This document shows, piece by piece, positions 50,687 through 61,100 of a stretch of DNA of 64,000 nucleotides. The DNA comes from Bacteroidetes bacterium GWF2_38_335 (GTDB taxonomy: Bacteria; Bacteroidota; Bacteroidia; Bacteroidales; GWF2-38-335), in contig MEOH01000011.1 of the NCBI GenBank assembly GCA_001769535.1, positions 62,001 through 126,000 on the forward strand, in the 5' to 3' direction. The first letter of the stretch is position 1, and each line of letters opens with the position of its first letter. Under the pieces are notes generated by a model. The model was given only the letters and a program-made list of their open reading frames with translations. It had not been told where the DNA came from and searched no databases. The translations under genes and the position numbers were made by a program.

Positions 50687-53641
50687 ATGATATTCAAAAT
50701 ATTTGCTCTGGTTTTATTAAGCTTTTTTATTTCTGGTGCTCCTTCAACTGAAAATAACGATTACCGACAAATTTTAATGACTGAGTCGGATCCTGCTTTT
50801 TTGAGTGCTGATACCGTATGGGTTAATAAGGTTTTTAACAATTTAACGCCCGACGAAAGAATTGCCCAGCTTATCATGGTTTCGGCATATTCCAATAAGG
50901 ATCAGGTGCATATTGATGAAATTACCAAGTTGATAAAAGATTATAAGATTGGCGGACTTATTTTTATGCAGGGCGGACCAGTAAGGCAAGCCCAACTTAC
51001 AAACCAATATCAGTCTCTTTCCAAAGTTCCGCTTTTTATTGCAATGGATGCTGAATGGGGATTGTCAATGCGGCTTGATTCAACTTTTAACTTTCCCAAA
51101 CAAATTGTTTTAGGCGCTATTCAGGATAATACACTCATTTATAAAATGGGTGTCGAAATTGCCCGTCAGTGCAAAAGAATGGGAGTTCATGTGAATTTTG
51201 CCCCTGTGGTGGATGTAAACAACAACCGAAACAACCCGGTGATCGGATTCAGATCTTTTGGCGAAAATAAAAGAAATGTGGCATCCAAGGGAATTTCTTA
51301 CATGAAAGGCATGCAGGACAATGGTGTGCTTGCTTGTGCCAAACATTTTCCCGGACATGGTGACACCGACACAGATTCACACAAATCATTACCGGTAATT
51401 AACCATTCAACTCAAAGACTCGATACTTTGGAATTTTTTCCATTCAGAGAGTTGATCAAAGAAGGAGTGGGCAGTATGATGGTGGCTCATTTATATGTTC
51501 CTTCACTGGATGCTACAGAAAATCTTGCCACAACTCTTTCAAGAGTAGTGGTCACAGAATACCTTAAAAATAAACTTGGGTTTAAAGGATTGATATTTAC
51601 TGACGCGCTCAATATGGGCGGAGTTACAAAATACTTTCAACCCGGAGATGTGGAAGTAAAAGCCCTGATTGCCGGAAATGATGTTCTCCTGTTTCCTCAG
51701 GATGTGCCCAAAGCCATTCAAAAAATTAAAGAGGCTATTGCAAACGGAGAAATATCACAAAAAGATATTGATGACAGATGTAAGAAAATACTGAAATTTA
51801 AAAAATGGGCTGGTCTAGACAAGTATAAACCCATTGACCTTGCAAACCTTCAAACTGATCTGAACTCTTCTGAAGCTACATTGCTCAACAGAAAGCTTAT
51901 CGAAAATGCACTTACACTGGTTAAAAACAAAGATGGTCTCATTCCTCTTAAAAGTCTGGATACCCTAAAAATAGCATCTGTCGTAATTGGAGATCCGGTT
52001 AACAACAGTTTTCAGAAAACCCTGACCCGCTACAAAAAAACCGATAATTATAGTCTGCCAAAAGCCCCAACCGCCGAGGAATGCAATGCCCTTCTTAAAA
52101 AACTTACTCCTTATAATCTTGTGATAATCAGCTTTCACAATACAAACCAGGTTATTTCAAAAAATTATGGAATTTCAACCGTTGCAGTTGATTTTACAGG
52201 TAAAGTAGCCGCTACGAAAAAAGTAATTCTTGATGTGTTTGCAAATCCATATTCCCTCAAACTTTTTGATGATGTAAAAGGAATTGAAGCCATTGTAATG
52301 TCATATTTCGATACAAAGGTTACTAATGATCTTTCTGCACAACTAATTTTCGGAGGTATCCCTGCTAAAGGAAAACTTCCGGTTACCGGATCTTCAAAAT
52401 ATCCTGCAGGAACAGGTTTGCTCGTTGAACATGCAGTCAGATTAAAATATGGTGTTCCTGAAGAACTCGGAATAAATTCTGCCGCATTATATAAAATTGA
52501 CTCCATTGCCAATCTGGCCATTAAAAACGGGGCCACCCCGGGATGCTCAGTTCTGCTGGCAAAGGACGGAATAGTTTTCTATGAAAAAACATTTGGCTAC
52601 CATACTTACGATAATATTAAAACTGTTGACAGCTGTGATTTGTATGATCTTGCTTCTGTAACGAAAATCACAGCTACAACTGCGGCATTGATGCGCCTTT
52701 GCGATGAAGGAAAATTTTCCGTTGATTCAACAATGGGCAGCTATTCTCATTATCTTGATTCATCGGTACTTAATAATTTGAGGATAAAGGATGTTTTAGC
52801 ACATCAGGCCGGACTAAAAGCATGGATTCCCTTTTATAAGCGCACAGTCAAGACAGATTCCATAAAGAATGAAATTTATAGCAGTTTACAATCCACTGAC
52901 TATCCTGTCAAAGTGTCTGATAATATGTATATTCATAAAAATTTCAGAGATTCCATATTCACCCGAATCGCAAATTATCCGTTAAGAACAAAAAAAGATT
53001 ATCAGTACAGTGACCTTGGTTTTTATCTTTTTTATGAAATGATAGAAAATATCACCGGAGTTACTTTTGATAATTATCTTGATTCGGTTTTTTATAAAAA
53101 ATTGGGCGCAGACAGATTGTGTTTCAATCCATTGACCAGATTTGACAAAAGTGAAATTGTGCCTACCGAGAATGATACTTCTTTTAGAGATTGTCTTGTG
53201 CATGGTTACGTTCACGATTACGGAGCTGCAATGTTGGGAGGCGTTTGCGGTCATGCCGGACTATTTTCAGATGCCAATGATCTTGCTAAAATGATGCAGA
53301 TGTTTTTGAATGGGGGAGAATATGGGGGAGAAAAATATCTTTCGTCAAAAATTTTAAATGAATTTACTGCATGTTATAATTGTCCTAAAAATCGCCGCGG
53401 ATTAGGATTTGACAAGCCTCAGAAGAAAGGCGAACCCGGTCCGGTTACCTCTGTTGTGCCAAAATCAAGTTATGGTCATTCAGGTTTTACAGGAACTTTT
53501 ACATGGATTGACCCGGAAAATAAAATAGTTTATATATTTTTGTCAAACAGGATTTATCCTGACTCAGAAAATAAAAAGTTAATTAAAGATGACGTCAGGG
53601 CCAATATTCTGGATGTGGTTTATAATAGTATTTTAAATTAA
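50687..53641 (+). CDS. GH3 beta-N-acetylhexosaminidase fused to a beta-lactamase-fold domain
   Basis: A 984-residue exported protein. A signal peptide comes first, then the GH3 domain (residues ~50-370) with the NagZ hallmark CAKHFPGHGDTDTDSHKSLP, whose Asp-His dyad supports hexosaminidase action, and FTDALNMGGV. A GH3 C-terminal-like domain spans ~395-580. From ~600 on is a serine beta-lactamase-fold domain with SVTK near 656, YSD near 772 and HSG near 930. The fusion is widespread in Bacteroidota and suggests cleavage of GlcNAc-MurNAc-peptides in wall turnover. The next gene, an M23/LysM peptidase, fits that. Confidence 0.92.
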   Translation: MIFKIFALVLLSFFISGAPSTENNDYRQILMTESDPAFLSADTVWVNKVFNNLTPDERIAQLIMVSAYSNKDQVHIDEITKLIKDYKIGGLIFMQGGPVRQAQLTNQYQSLSKVPLFIAMDAEWGLSMRLDSTFNFPKQIVLGAIQDNTLIYKMGVEIARQCKRMGVHVNFAPVVDVNNNRNNPVIGFRSFGENKRNVASKGISYMKGMQDNGVLACAKHFPGHGDTDTDSHKSLPVINHSTQRLDTLEFFPFRELIKEGVGSMMVAHLYVPSLDATENLATTLSRVVVTEYLKNKLGFKGLIFTDALNMGGVTKYFQPGDVEVKALIAGNDVLLFPQDVPKAIQKIKEAIANGEISQKDIDDRCKKILKFKKWAGLDKYKPIDLANLQTDLNSSEATLLNRKLIENALTLVKNKDGLIPLKSLDTLKIASVVIGDPVNNSFQKTLTRYKKTDNYSLPKAPTAEECNALLKKLTPYNLVIISFHNTNQVISKNYGISTVAVDFTGKVAATKKVILDVFANPYSLKLFDDVKGIEAIVMSYFDTKVTNDLSAQLIFGGIPAKGKLPVTGSSKYPAGTGLLVEHAVRLKYGVPEELGINSAALYKIDSIANLAIKNGATPGCSVLLAKDGIVFYEKTFGYHTYDNIKTVDSCDLYDLASVTKITATTAALMRLCDEGKFSVDSTMGSYSHYLDSSVLNNLRIKDVLAHQAGLKAWIPFYKRTVKTDSIKNEIYSSLQSTDYPVKVSDNMYIHKNFRDSIFTRIANYPLRTKKDYQYSDLGFYLFYEMIENITGVTFDNYLDSVFYKKLGADRLCFNPLTRFDKSEIVPTENDTSFRDCLVHGYVHDYGAAMLGGVCGHAGLFSDANDLAKMMQMFLNGGEYGGEKYLSSKILNEFTACYNCPKNRRGLGFDKPQKKGEPGPVTSVVPKSSYGHSGFTGTFTWIDPENKIVYIFLSNRIYPDSENKKLIKDDVRANILDVVYNSILN

Positions 53642-53674
53642 TTTTATTTCTAACTTAGTGACAAAAAGATAGTT

Positions 53675-54592
53675 ATGAGGTTTTTATTTTTATTTATTTT
53701 TTCTTTTTCAGCACTGGTTGCTTATACTCAGAACCCCGGAAAAACACCGATTGATACCATAAAATTCAATTCCATTCCCATAATCATGTACACTGATTTT
53801 TCATGGGATTACCTGTATCCTGATGATGCAGATGAATATTTCAATGTTCAGAATGCTATGTTTTTTGATACTGTATGCTTTTTTAATGAGTATTGGAAAA
53901 CTGATGAAGTATATGTTTATGAGGATACAACCGAATTTGAGGATTCAATATATGTTCCTCTTTTTGATGCTTATCATTCAAAATACTTCTTGCCTAACAA
54001 AGGCAAATTTATTTCTGAATTTGGTCCGAGGGGAGGTAGAATCCATTACGGAGTGGATATTGATTGTGAAGTGGGGGATTCCATTTTGACCACTTTCGAC
54101 GGAAAGGTGAGATATGCTGAATATAATAAGGGTGGGTATGGTAATTTTGTAGTTATAAGGCATTTCAACGGATTGGAAACTTGCTATGGACACCTGGATC
54201 AAATTTTTGTTGACGCTGATCAGTATGTGAAAGCCGGGACTATTATTGGAAAGGGAGGAAACACAGGAAGATCCAGAGGACCACACCTTCATTTTGAAAC
54301 AAGATACAGGGGCTTTGCTTTTGATCCTGAAAAATTGATTGATTATGAAACCGGTTTGCTCAAAAATGATACTATTTTGCTGACATCAAGGAATTTTAAT
54401 TACAAATCAAAGCAAAAATACTACCCTCCGGTTGCAACCAGCGGAAAAGGAACATGGTACAAAGTAAGATCAGGTGATACCCTTTCAGCTATTGCCGGCA
54501 GATACGGTACTTCAGTAAATACCCTTTGTGCACTTAATGGAATTTCAAAAAACTCAATTCTTCAAATTGGTCAAAATCTCCGGGTGAGGTAA
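53675..54592 (+). CDS. M23 peptidoglycan endopeptidase with LysM domain
   Basis: A 305-residue exported protein (signal peptide ending ALVAYTQ). The M23 domain (residues ~110-220) shows the zinc site in [18 protein letters not shown], then [19 protein letters not shown] and the catalytic HLHFET. A LysM domain (residues ~260-304, [20 protein letters not shown]) binds glycan strands. Catalytic residues are present, so it is probably an active DD-endopeptidase. It starts 33 bp after the GH3 fusion gene. Confidence 0.93.
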   Translation: MRFLFLFIFSFSALVAYTQNPGKTPIDTIKFNSIPIIMYTDFSWDYLYPDDADEYFNVQNAMFFDTVCFFNEYWKTDEVYVYEDTTEFEDSIYVPLFDAYHSKYFLPNKGKFISEFGPRGGRIHYGVDIDCEVGDSILTTFDGKVRYAEYNKGGYGNFVVIRHFNGLETCYGHLDQIFVDADQYVKAGTIIGKGGNTGRSRGPHLHFETRYRGFAFDPEKLIDYETGLLKNDTILLTSRNFNYKSKQKYYPPVATSGKGTWYKVRSGDTLSAIAGRYGTSVNTLCALNGISKNSILQIGQNLRVR

Positions 54593-54715
54593 GGTATCAG
54601 GATTAGATTCTCGTTCAAAAATTCATGAATTTTCAACGGTATTTATAGAATTTTAGCTCAAAAAGCTTCTCTTTAAAAAATTACCGGGAATTGAGCTTAT
54701 TGAAGTTAAACCGGC

Positions 54716-55987
54716 TTATTTTGGCTGGCCAAACAACAATTCAAAGAATGCAGAAAAATCCCACATACCTCCATACCAGCAACCATCATAAGTAAAACTT
54801 AGTTTAAGATTGTATATTATTAATAGTGCTATCAGGGAAATATTAAATATTCCTGAAATCCCCTTACTTTTTGTTTTTTCTATAATGAAACCGAAGGGCA
54901 ATACAAGTATTGAATAATATTCAACAAAAGGCCTGCTGCCAAAAGAACAGCCATACGTCCAGTCATGCCAAAAAGAAAAAATTAGTGAAATGACTAAAAA
55001 ATAAACCCCTATGAGGATACTTTTTCCCGGTGATTTTTTATAATAATAAATTAAGCCTGCTAAAATCAATATAATTAGTGGGTTATAAGTAATTAGTCCG
55101 TTGTTTGTGGAAAACCAAAGTTGAATAAGTTTTGGTGAAAGTATATTTGTAAAACCCTCATCTCCATATGAATAATGAAAATAATCGCCACTGGAGTATT
55201 TCCAGTATAACAATTGGGGAATAATTACAATAATTACCGATAATACTAATAGTACATATTTGCCTGAATTGGTTCTTAAATCGGAAATTTTAACCTTGTG
55301 AAAGATGAAAAATACCGGAAGGAATAATATGTTTAGTGGTCTCACAGCAATAATCAGACCTGCAACCAATCCGAATAAAATAAAATATTTTAGTTTATTT
55401 TCTTTTTCAACGATAAAGGGAGCCAGATAAAGATAGCAGGAAAACAGGAAGAACGAATAAATATGCGACATTCCTGTTTCAAATATTGAATAATAGAAGA
55501 TATTGGTTCCAAGGTATAAACAGACCACTGTGAAAACAGCGGCTTTTTTACTAATATAACGAACAAGAAAAAAATAGAGGAATAATAAAGAAAATAATGA
55601 ATAAATTACTGCTGAGATATTAATCGCTTTGTGGTATAAAAATGAAAAACCATCGGAAGGATATCCTGTAAATTTTGAAAGTATGTGCGCTGAAAGAAAA
55701 AATGGACTCTGCATCAGAGCCACCCCATAGGTGTACTTTGTTTTAATCTTATTATCTTCAATAGCAAATCCTTGTCCTGTTTTCTGATCTATTTTATCAG
55801 GAAAACTTTCGCCTTGAAAATTATAAATAAATACCGAGGGCAGATACACATAATAACCGGCTTTATCTGCCCAGATTTCACTGTGGTAATTCTGTATGCC
55901 TGACTTGCTATGCCTGTTTAGTGAAAGGAAAACCAAGAAGCATATACTAAGAAAAAACAAGGTGTTTTTTATAATTCTTTTTCTCAT
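54716..55987 (-). CDS. Polytopic membrane protein, glycosyltransferase-like (PMT/ArnT type)
   Basis: A 423-residue protein with about ten transmembrane helices. An early extracytoplasmic loop carries acidic/aromatic residues (YHSEIWADKAGYYVYLPS), then FETGMSHIYSFFLFSCYLYL and GLVAGLIIAVRPLNILFLPV, features of lipid-linked-sugar glycosyltransferases of the GT-C fold. Catalytic Asp/Glu assignment is uncertain. It is a single gene on the minus strand. The 301-bp gap upstream (55988-56288) is very AT-rich and shows no gene. Confidence 0.7.
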   Translation of the reverse strand: MRKRIIKNTLFFLSICFLVFLSLNRHSKSGIQNYHSEIWADKAGYYVYLPSVFIYNFQGESFPDKIDQKTGQGFAIEDNKIKTKYTYGVALMQSPFFLSAHILSKFTGYPSDGFSFLYHKAINISAVIYSLFSLLFLYFFLVRYISKKAAVFTVVCLYLGTNIFYYSIFETGMSHIYSFFLFSCYLYLAPFIVEKENKLKYFILFGLVAGLIIAVRPLNILFLPVFFIFHKVKISDLRTNSGKYVLLVLSVIIVIIPQLLYWKYSSGDYFHYSYGDEGFTNILSPKLIQLWFSTNNGLITYNPLIILILAGLIYYYKKSPGKSILIGVYFLVISLIFSFWHDWTYGCSFGSRPFVEYYSILVLPFGFIIEKTKSKGISGIFNISLIALLIIYNLKLSFTYDGCWYGGMWDFSAFFELLFGQPK

Positions 55988-56288
55988 ATTAATTATTGTC
56001 TGTATTCAATTTTTAGATAAAATATTTTAATGCAGGTTTGTAACTAAAAATCAGGTTTTAGAATGCAATGTTAATTAAAAATGGAAATAAAAAAAATACG
56101 GTGAGGGTTATTATATCGGATCAGGATAATAACTAAAAAATTAGTAGGATTGAAAAAATGTATTTATATTGATAAATATATATATAATAAAATAAAGTTA
56201 TATAAAATATTGAATAACAGCTATATACATTGTGAAAATGCACTTAATTAAAATCAATTAAAATTGCTTTTTTGGACTTGTTTATTTA

Positions 56289-58154
56289 GTGAAATTTTTT
56301 AGCTTTGTAGTTTATGCACAAGTAGTTTGGCTTTTTAATTTAAATTTTTGTCCTTTGATTAAGTCGGTTTTTATATTGTTATTAACATTTCTTTTAGTTG
56401 CACCGGTTTTTTCCGGCACAATTAATAAATGGTTAATTGTTTATGAAAAGGTTTGTACTAATGAAAATCAACAGGAAGATACTTTATCTGTTGATACCTT
56501 AGGTGTTGTTAATTCACAAACTGAAAATTCCAAAGACTCTGTCAGTTTTCTATCGAAAGTAAAGGAAAAAGTTAAGATTCGTGGGGGAATGGGCCTCTCA
56601 ACAGCTTTTTATCAGGCAATAGGTATACCTGACCAAAGGGATCCTTTTTATTGGCAGGTGGCAGGAAACGTTGAAATTACCATTGGCCAGGTTTCTTTAC
56701 CTTTTTCAGTGACTTACAATCAGCAGGAAAGAAACTTTACTCAACCTTTCAACCAATACGGGGTAAGTCCAAAATATAAATGGATCACCACACATCTTGG
56801 ATACCGTACCATGTTTTTTTCAGAATATTCTTTAAGCGGTAACCAATTTCTCGGGGCAGGGGTTGAGCTCAATCCCGAAAATTCAATTTTCAAGGGCAAA
56901 TTCCTGTACGGAAGGTTTTCTAAAGCGGTTGATGGTTATTATACCGACGGTCATGTGAGCGGCACCCCAAGCTTTGAACGCATTGGTGCAGGCGTGCTGT
57001 TTTCTGTTGGCAAACCTAAAAACAGTATTTCGGCATATTTGTTTAAAGCAAAAGATGATAAAAACTCAATTACCGCCTTTGCAAACGATGTCTCCATTAA
57101 ACCGGCCGAAAACCTCGTCATGGGCTTTTCAACAGTTCAGGATCTTTCAAAAAAAATATCTTTCTCTTCCGAAATCAATTTCAGCGCATACACCCGCGAC
57201 ACCCGCATACCCGAATCTGTTCTTGACGGCTACACCTTTATCAACAACATGGGTGACCTTTTCTATGCCAATTCAACATCAACGTTTAATAAGGCCATCA
57301 AAGGGGAAATCAGCTATACCGAAAAAAAATACAAAATAGGTGCGGTTTACCGCAGGGTTGACCCCGATTACCTGACCATGGGTTCGGTTTACCTGAACAA
57401 TGATTTCGAAGACATCCAGCTGAAATCAAATTTCAGGGCCATTAAAAATAAACTCAATGTGACCTTGTCCGGCGGTTCCCAACGTAATAACCTCAATAAG
57501 GACAAAACCACTAAGATGAGTCGGCTCATTGCTTCCATTTCTGGTGCTTATACCATTAGCAAGAACTGGACAAGCATGATCACCTTCTCCAATTTCAACA
57601 CATCCAGCTCAATGATGGTGGTCAATACCCTCGATACCATGCGGTATGCCCAGGTTACACAAAACGCCTCTGCTCAGTTGATGTACAACAAAGTGCTTAA
57701 AAAGGTACGGCTTGCTACCGGGTTAAGTGGAAATTACCAGAATGCCAATGTTTTTCAGAACCAGGAGCTGAACACCAACTCAAGTTCCCGTCTTGTGAAT
57801 GCCAATTATTCATTTCAGATGGAGTTTCTGAAATCAGGACTGAATGTCTCAGCCAATTTATCAGGTGCACAAAACCAGTCTGGTGAAAATGAGGTCTCCA
57901 CCCTTGGCCCTACATTGGTTGTAAACAAACGTTTTTTTACAGGAAAACTGAATTCGGCCGTTTCGGTTTCTACTTTAAAATCCTTCATGAACGGCGACCA
58001 TTTGGGCTACATCTTAAATTTGAAAGGAAGTAACAATTTTCTGATTAACCGCCATCACGCTCTGACAAATACCATATCATATATAAAGAAATCATCGGAT
58101 ACATCAGTATCTGAGCAGTTTATTGTAACCTTAGGATACAACTATGTCTTTTAA
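56289..58154 (+). CDS. Predicted outer-membrane beta-barrel partner of the giant surface protein
   Basis: A 621-residue protein starting at GTG 56289. A hydrophobic signal lies unusually far in (about residues 25-45), so the true start could be later. The mature part begins with a Ser/Asp/Thr-rich linker, then VKIRGGMGLSTAFYQAIGIP and many amphipathic strands (NVEITIGQVSLPFSVTYNQQ, FKGKFLYGRFSKAVDGYYTD, KYKIGAVYRRVDPDYLTMGS). It ends FIVTLGYNYVF with a terminal Phe, typical of barrels. It overlaps the next gene by 11 bp, so the two probably form a secretion or surface pair. Confidence 0.78.
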   Translation: MKFFSFVVYAQVVWLFNLNFCPLIKSVFILLLTFLLVAPVFSGTINKWLIVYEKVCTNENQQEDTLSVDTLGVVNSQTENSKDSVSFLSKVKEKVKIRGGMGLSTAFYQAIGIPDQRDPFYWQVAGNVEITIGQVSLPFSVTYNQQERNFTQPFNQYGVSPKYKWITTHLGYRTMFFSEYSLSGNQFLGAGVELNPENSIFKGKFLYGRFSKAVDGYYTDGHVSGTPSFERIGAGVLFSVGKPKNSISAYLFKAKDDKNSITAFANDVSIKPAENLVMGFSTVQDLSKKISFSSEINFSAYTRDTRIPESVLDGYTFINNMGDLFYANSTSTFNKAIKGEISYTEKKYKIGAVYRRVDPDYLTMGSVYLNNDFEDIQLKSNFRAIKNKLNVTLSGGSQRNNLNKDKTTKMSRLIASISGAYTISKNWTSMITFSNFNTSSSMMVVNTLDTMRYAQVTQNASAQLMYNKVLKKVRLATGLSGNYQNANVFQNQELNTNSSSRLVNANYSFQMEFLKSGLNVSANLSGAQNQSGENEVSTLGPTLVVNKRFFTGKLNSAVSVSTLKSFMNGDHLGYILNLKGSNNFLINRHHALTNTISYIKKSSDTSVSEQFIVTLGYNYVF

Positions 58155-61100
58155 AAGTAAAATAAGAAGCGCACTTCTTTGTTTTTTTGTTTTTTTCTTA
58201 ATTGGAAACTCAATAAAAGCACAGATGATGCCGGTTGGGGTTAATGTGATAATTAACCCGCCAAGTTCGCCTTATATTGCAGATTATTACAGCATGGAAT
58301 CTGCCGGTTTGCAAGCCTTTGTTACGCTCAACGACTTAAACGAACCATCATGGAATGTGCGGCTGATCATCAGTATCGAAGGCCAGGGCATTGTGATCGA
58401 AACAAAAAAGACCTACGTTCCTCCTGTACCCATTACCCTGCTTCCCGGTGTTCCCCAGGTGATTCAGGGCTCTGATCTCGCTCCGTATCTCGATATTAAC
58501 AACTTAAATCTTCAGGGTATTTCGGCCACCACACTTCAAAACGGCAAGCTGCCCGAAGGTGTTTACCAATTTTGCGTTCAGGCACTCGATTATAACTCAG
58601 GCACTCCCTTAAGCATCAGCGCATGCAGTCCGGCTTTCATCTTTTTCGAAAATCCCCCTGTACTGCTTGTTCCCGCATGCGAATCGTCCATTCAGCCCAC
58701 TAACCCGCAAAACATCTACTTCCACTGGGAACTCGCAGGTGGCTCTTCCCCGACAATTGCTGCCACAAGTCAGTATAAGCTTTTTGTATATGAATTGACT
58801 GATGAATCAGAAAACCCGTATTTTGCCGTTCAGAATAACAAAGCACTGCTGATTTTTGAATCCGAATTTCAACAGGGAACATCCCAGACCATTGACTTTG
58901 GAATGTCAAACTCTGCCCCTCTGATACCCGGTAAAAGATACATTTATAAGGTTCGCGCCCTTGACGCTGACGGAAAAAATATTTATAAAAACGACGGGTA
59001 CAGTGAATATTGCTGGTTTTATTATGGCTATCCTTCCGATGGGATCATTAACCTGACAGCTCCTTCCGAAGCCCACATCTTCTCAAGGATGGAAAATAAA
59101 ATGTTTAGTTGGGAAACCAGCGATAAAGCGGTTCCCGGACAGGAATTTTCCTATGTACTGACCATCAAGGAAAAAAATCCCGGCCAGACCAATGAACGTG
59201 CAATGGACCAAAATCCCGAGTGGACTTCTGTGAACCTGCCCACATCTACCTCTGTAAATGGTGGTGACTACCTTTTGACGCAGGAACTTGAATTTGGAAA
59301 AAACTATGTTTGGGAGGTGCGGGCATCCACCGGCGCCCAACAGGTTGCTATTAGTCCGGTTCACGACTTTTTTTCCCCCTCTGTAATGGAACAGTTTCTT
59401 GCCGGAAATTTTCCGGTTAAAATTCTTACCATGACCAGCTTTGATAAATCAGGCGATACCTATAACAACCTTACAGGAAGGGGCAGAATACAGTTGTCTG
59501 AAGACCCCGATGACTTTGCTGATGTTGATTTTTCAAATATTACCGTTGTTGACTACTCCGGGACCATGATCATGACCAATGGCAGTTTCTCCATTGACCT
59601 TTCATCAAGGGAACCGAAGGAGCTGCAGGGAATCCTTCCTGAAAACGGATCTGCTTTTTTCTATTATAATAATGGCCTTGTTGATAATTCCGGTTTAAAA
59701 ATTAACGGAAGGATAGAATGGCCATTCCCGCATGCCACCACCTCACCCGACCTGCAAACGGTAAAATCAAAAACTGCGTCCTTTGTGCTCAATTCACAAT
59801 TTTTGCTCAATGGCCAGGTCAATATTGATGAAGCACGGGCATTCACTCTGTTGGAACCCGACGGACTGGTCATCAGTTTGGATGCAACAACCCAGTTTAA
59901 CCTGTCTTCTGATCGCTTCTCGCTCAAACTTAACGGTAACATCCTGGCCGGTTCTCAGGTAAGGACCAACAATGGCAATCCATTTTCAGTAAGAATGAAC
60001 CAACAAACGCAGTTATATTATTTTAATGTAGATAACCTGCTGATTACCAGTTCTAATTTTATTGCTCCCATTGAGGCTCTGAACATAGGGTTGATGCCGA
60101 AAGCGGCAGTTATTGATTTGAGTGATGAGGTTTCTCCCGATAAAATGGCTTCAAATCCTTCATGGAAAGGACTGTATTTTCCTGAGTTTCAGGTGAGATT
60201 ATTCAGTTCGCAGTTTGATAACTCCAATCAGGTTGTATTGCCCTCCAATATTGACTTTCACGAGGACATCACCATGTTTGAATTTTGGGTTGCCAATCAG
60301 GGACTTCAGTTTAATTATGAGTTTTCTACTTCTGAATCAGGAATCATGTTCAATAAGTTTAAAACTGCTTTGACCGGAAAAATAAAAATCACCGATAACA
60401 TTGTATCTGATTCATATTTTCGTGGTGCAGTAAAAATACCGCTGATAAACGAACAGGATAACTTTACTTTTGAGATACCATTAAACAACGACGGTTTGCA
60501 ATCGGGATTTCTTAATGAGGATCTGACCTTGCGCGAGATTGTGTTTAATCCGTTTGGTGGCGAAAACCGTGTCAATGTCTCTATTACCAGAGCCGTTTTT
60601 GCCGATAATGAGCGCATTGATATGGAAATAAATGCCGAACTGGTTGGTTTTGCTGCCGAAGTGAATAATATAAATGACTTCAGGATTTATGGCGACAATG
60701 TAATCGGTATCGGTTCGCGAAACGGCGCAAAGGAACTTGATACAAGGGTTAACGGCACTTACAAGGGCTTTAATGCCTACATCACTGATGTTGGAGCATC
60801 TCTGTTCAACGGAAACTATGTTTTTTCATATATTGCAGAAATGGACCTGGGTGATGATGTTACTGGTCAGGATGGCCCTCCCTTACTTTCAGTATCCAGT
60901 GTTTCTCCGGTTGGAAGTGGTGTCGAGCTTCCTTCGTTTTCTGTTTCAAACCCTCAGCCCGAGCCTGCCATTAATGTTCCAACTGATCCCGAAGCCGCTA
61001 CAAGCCAGACAATAACCTCTGTCGAAATGTTCATTGGCATTAATAATTCTGTTGTCGAAATAAACGGCTATCTGAAATTAAGAGCCAATGACCCCGTTTG

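Noticed and set aside
55988-56288. Possible replication origin or iteron region
   Set aside because: Only general AT-richness with ATATAT runs; no DnaA-box cluster or iterons seen.
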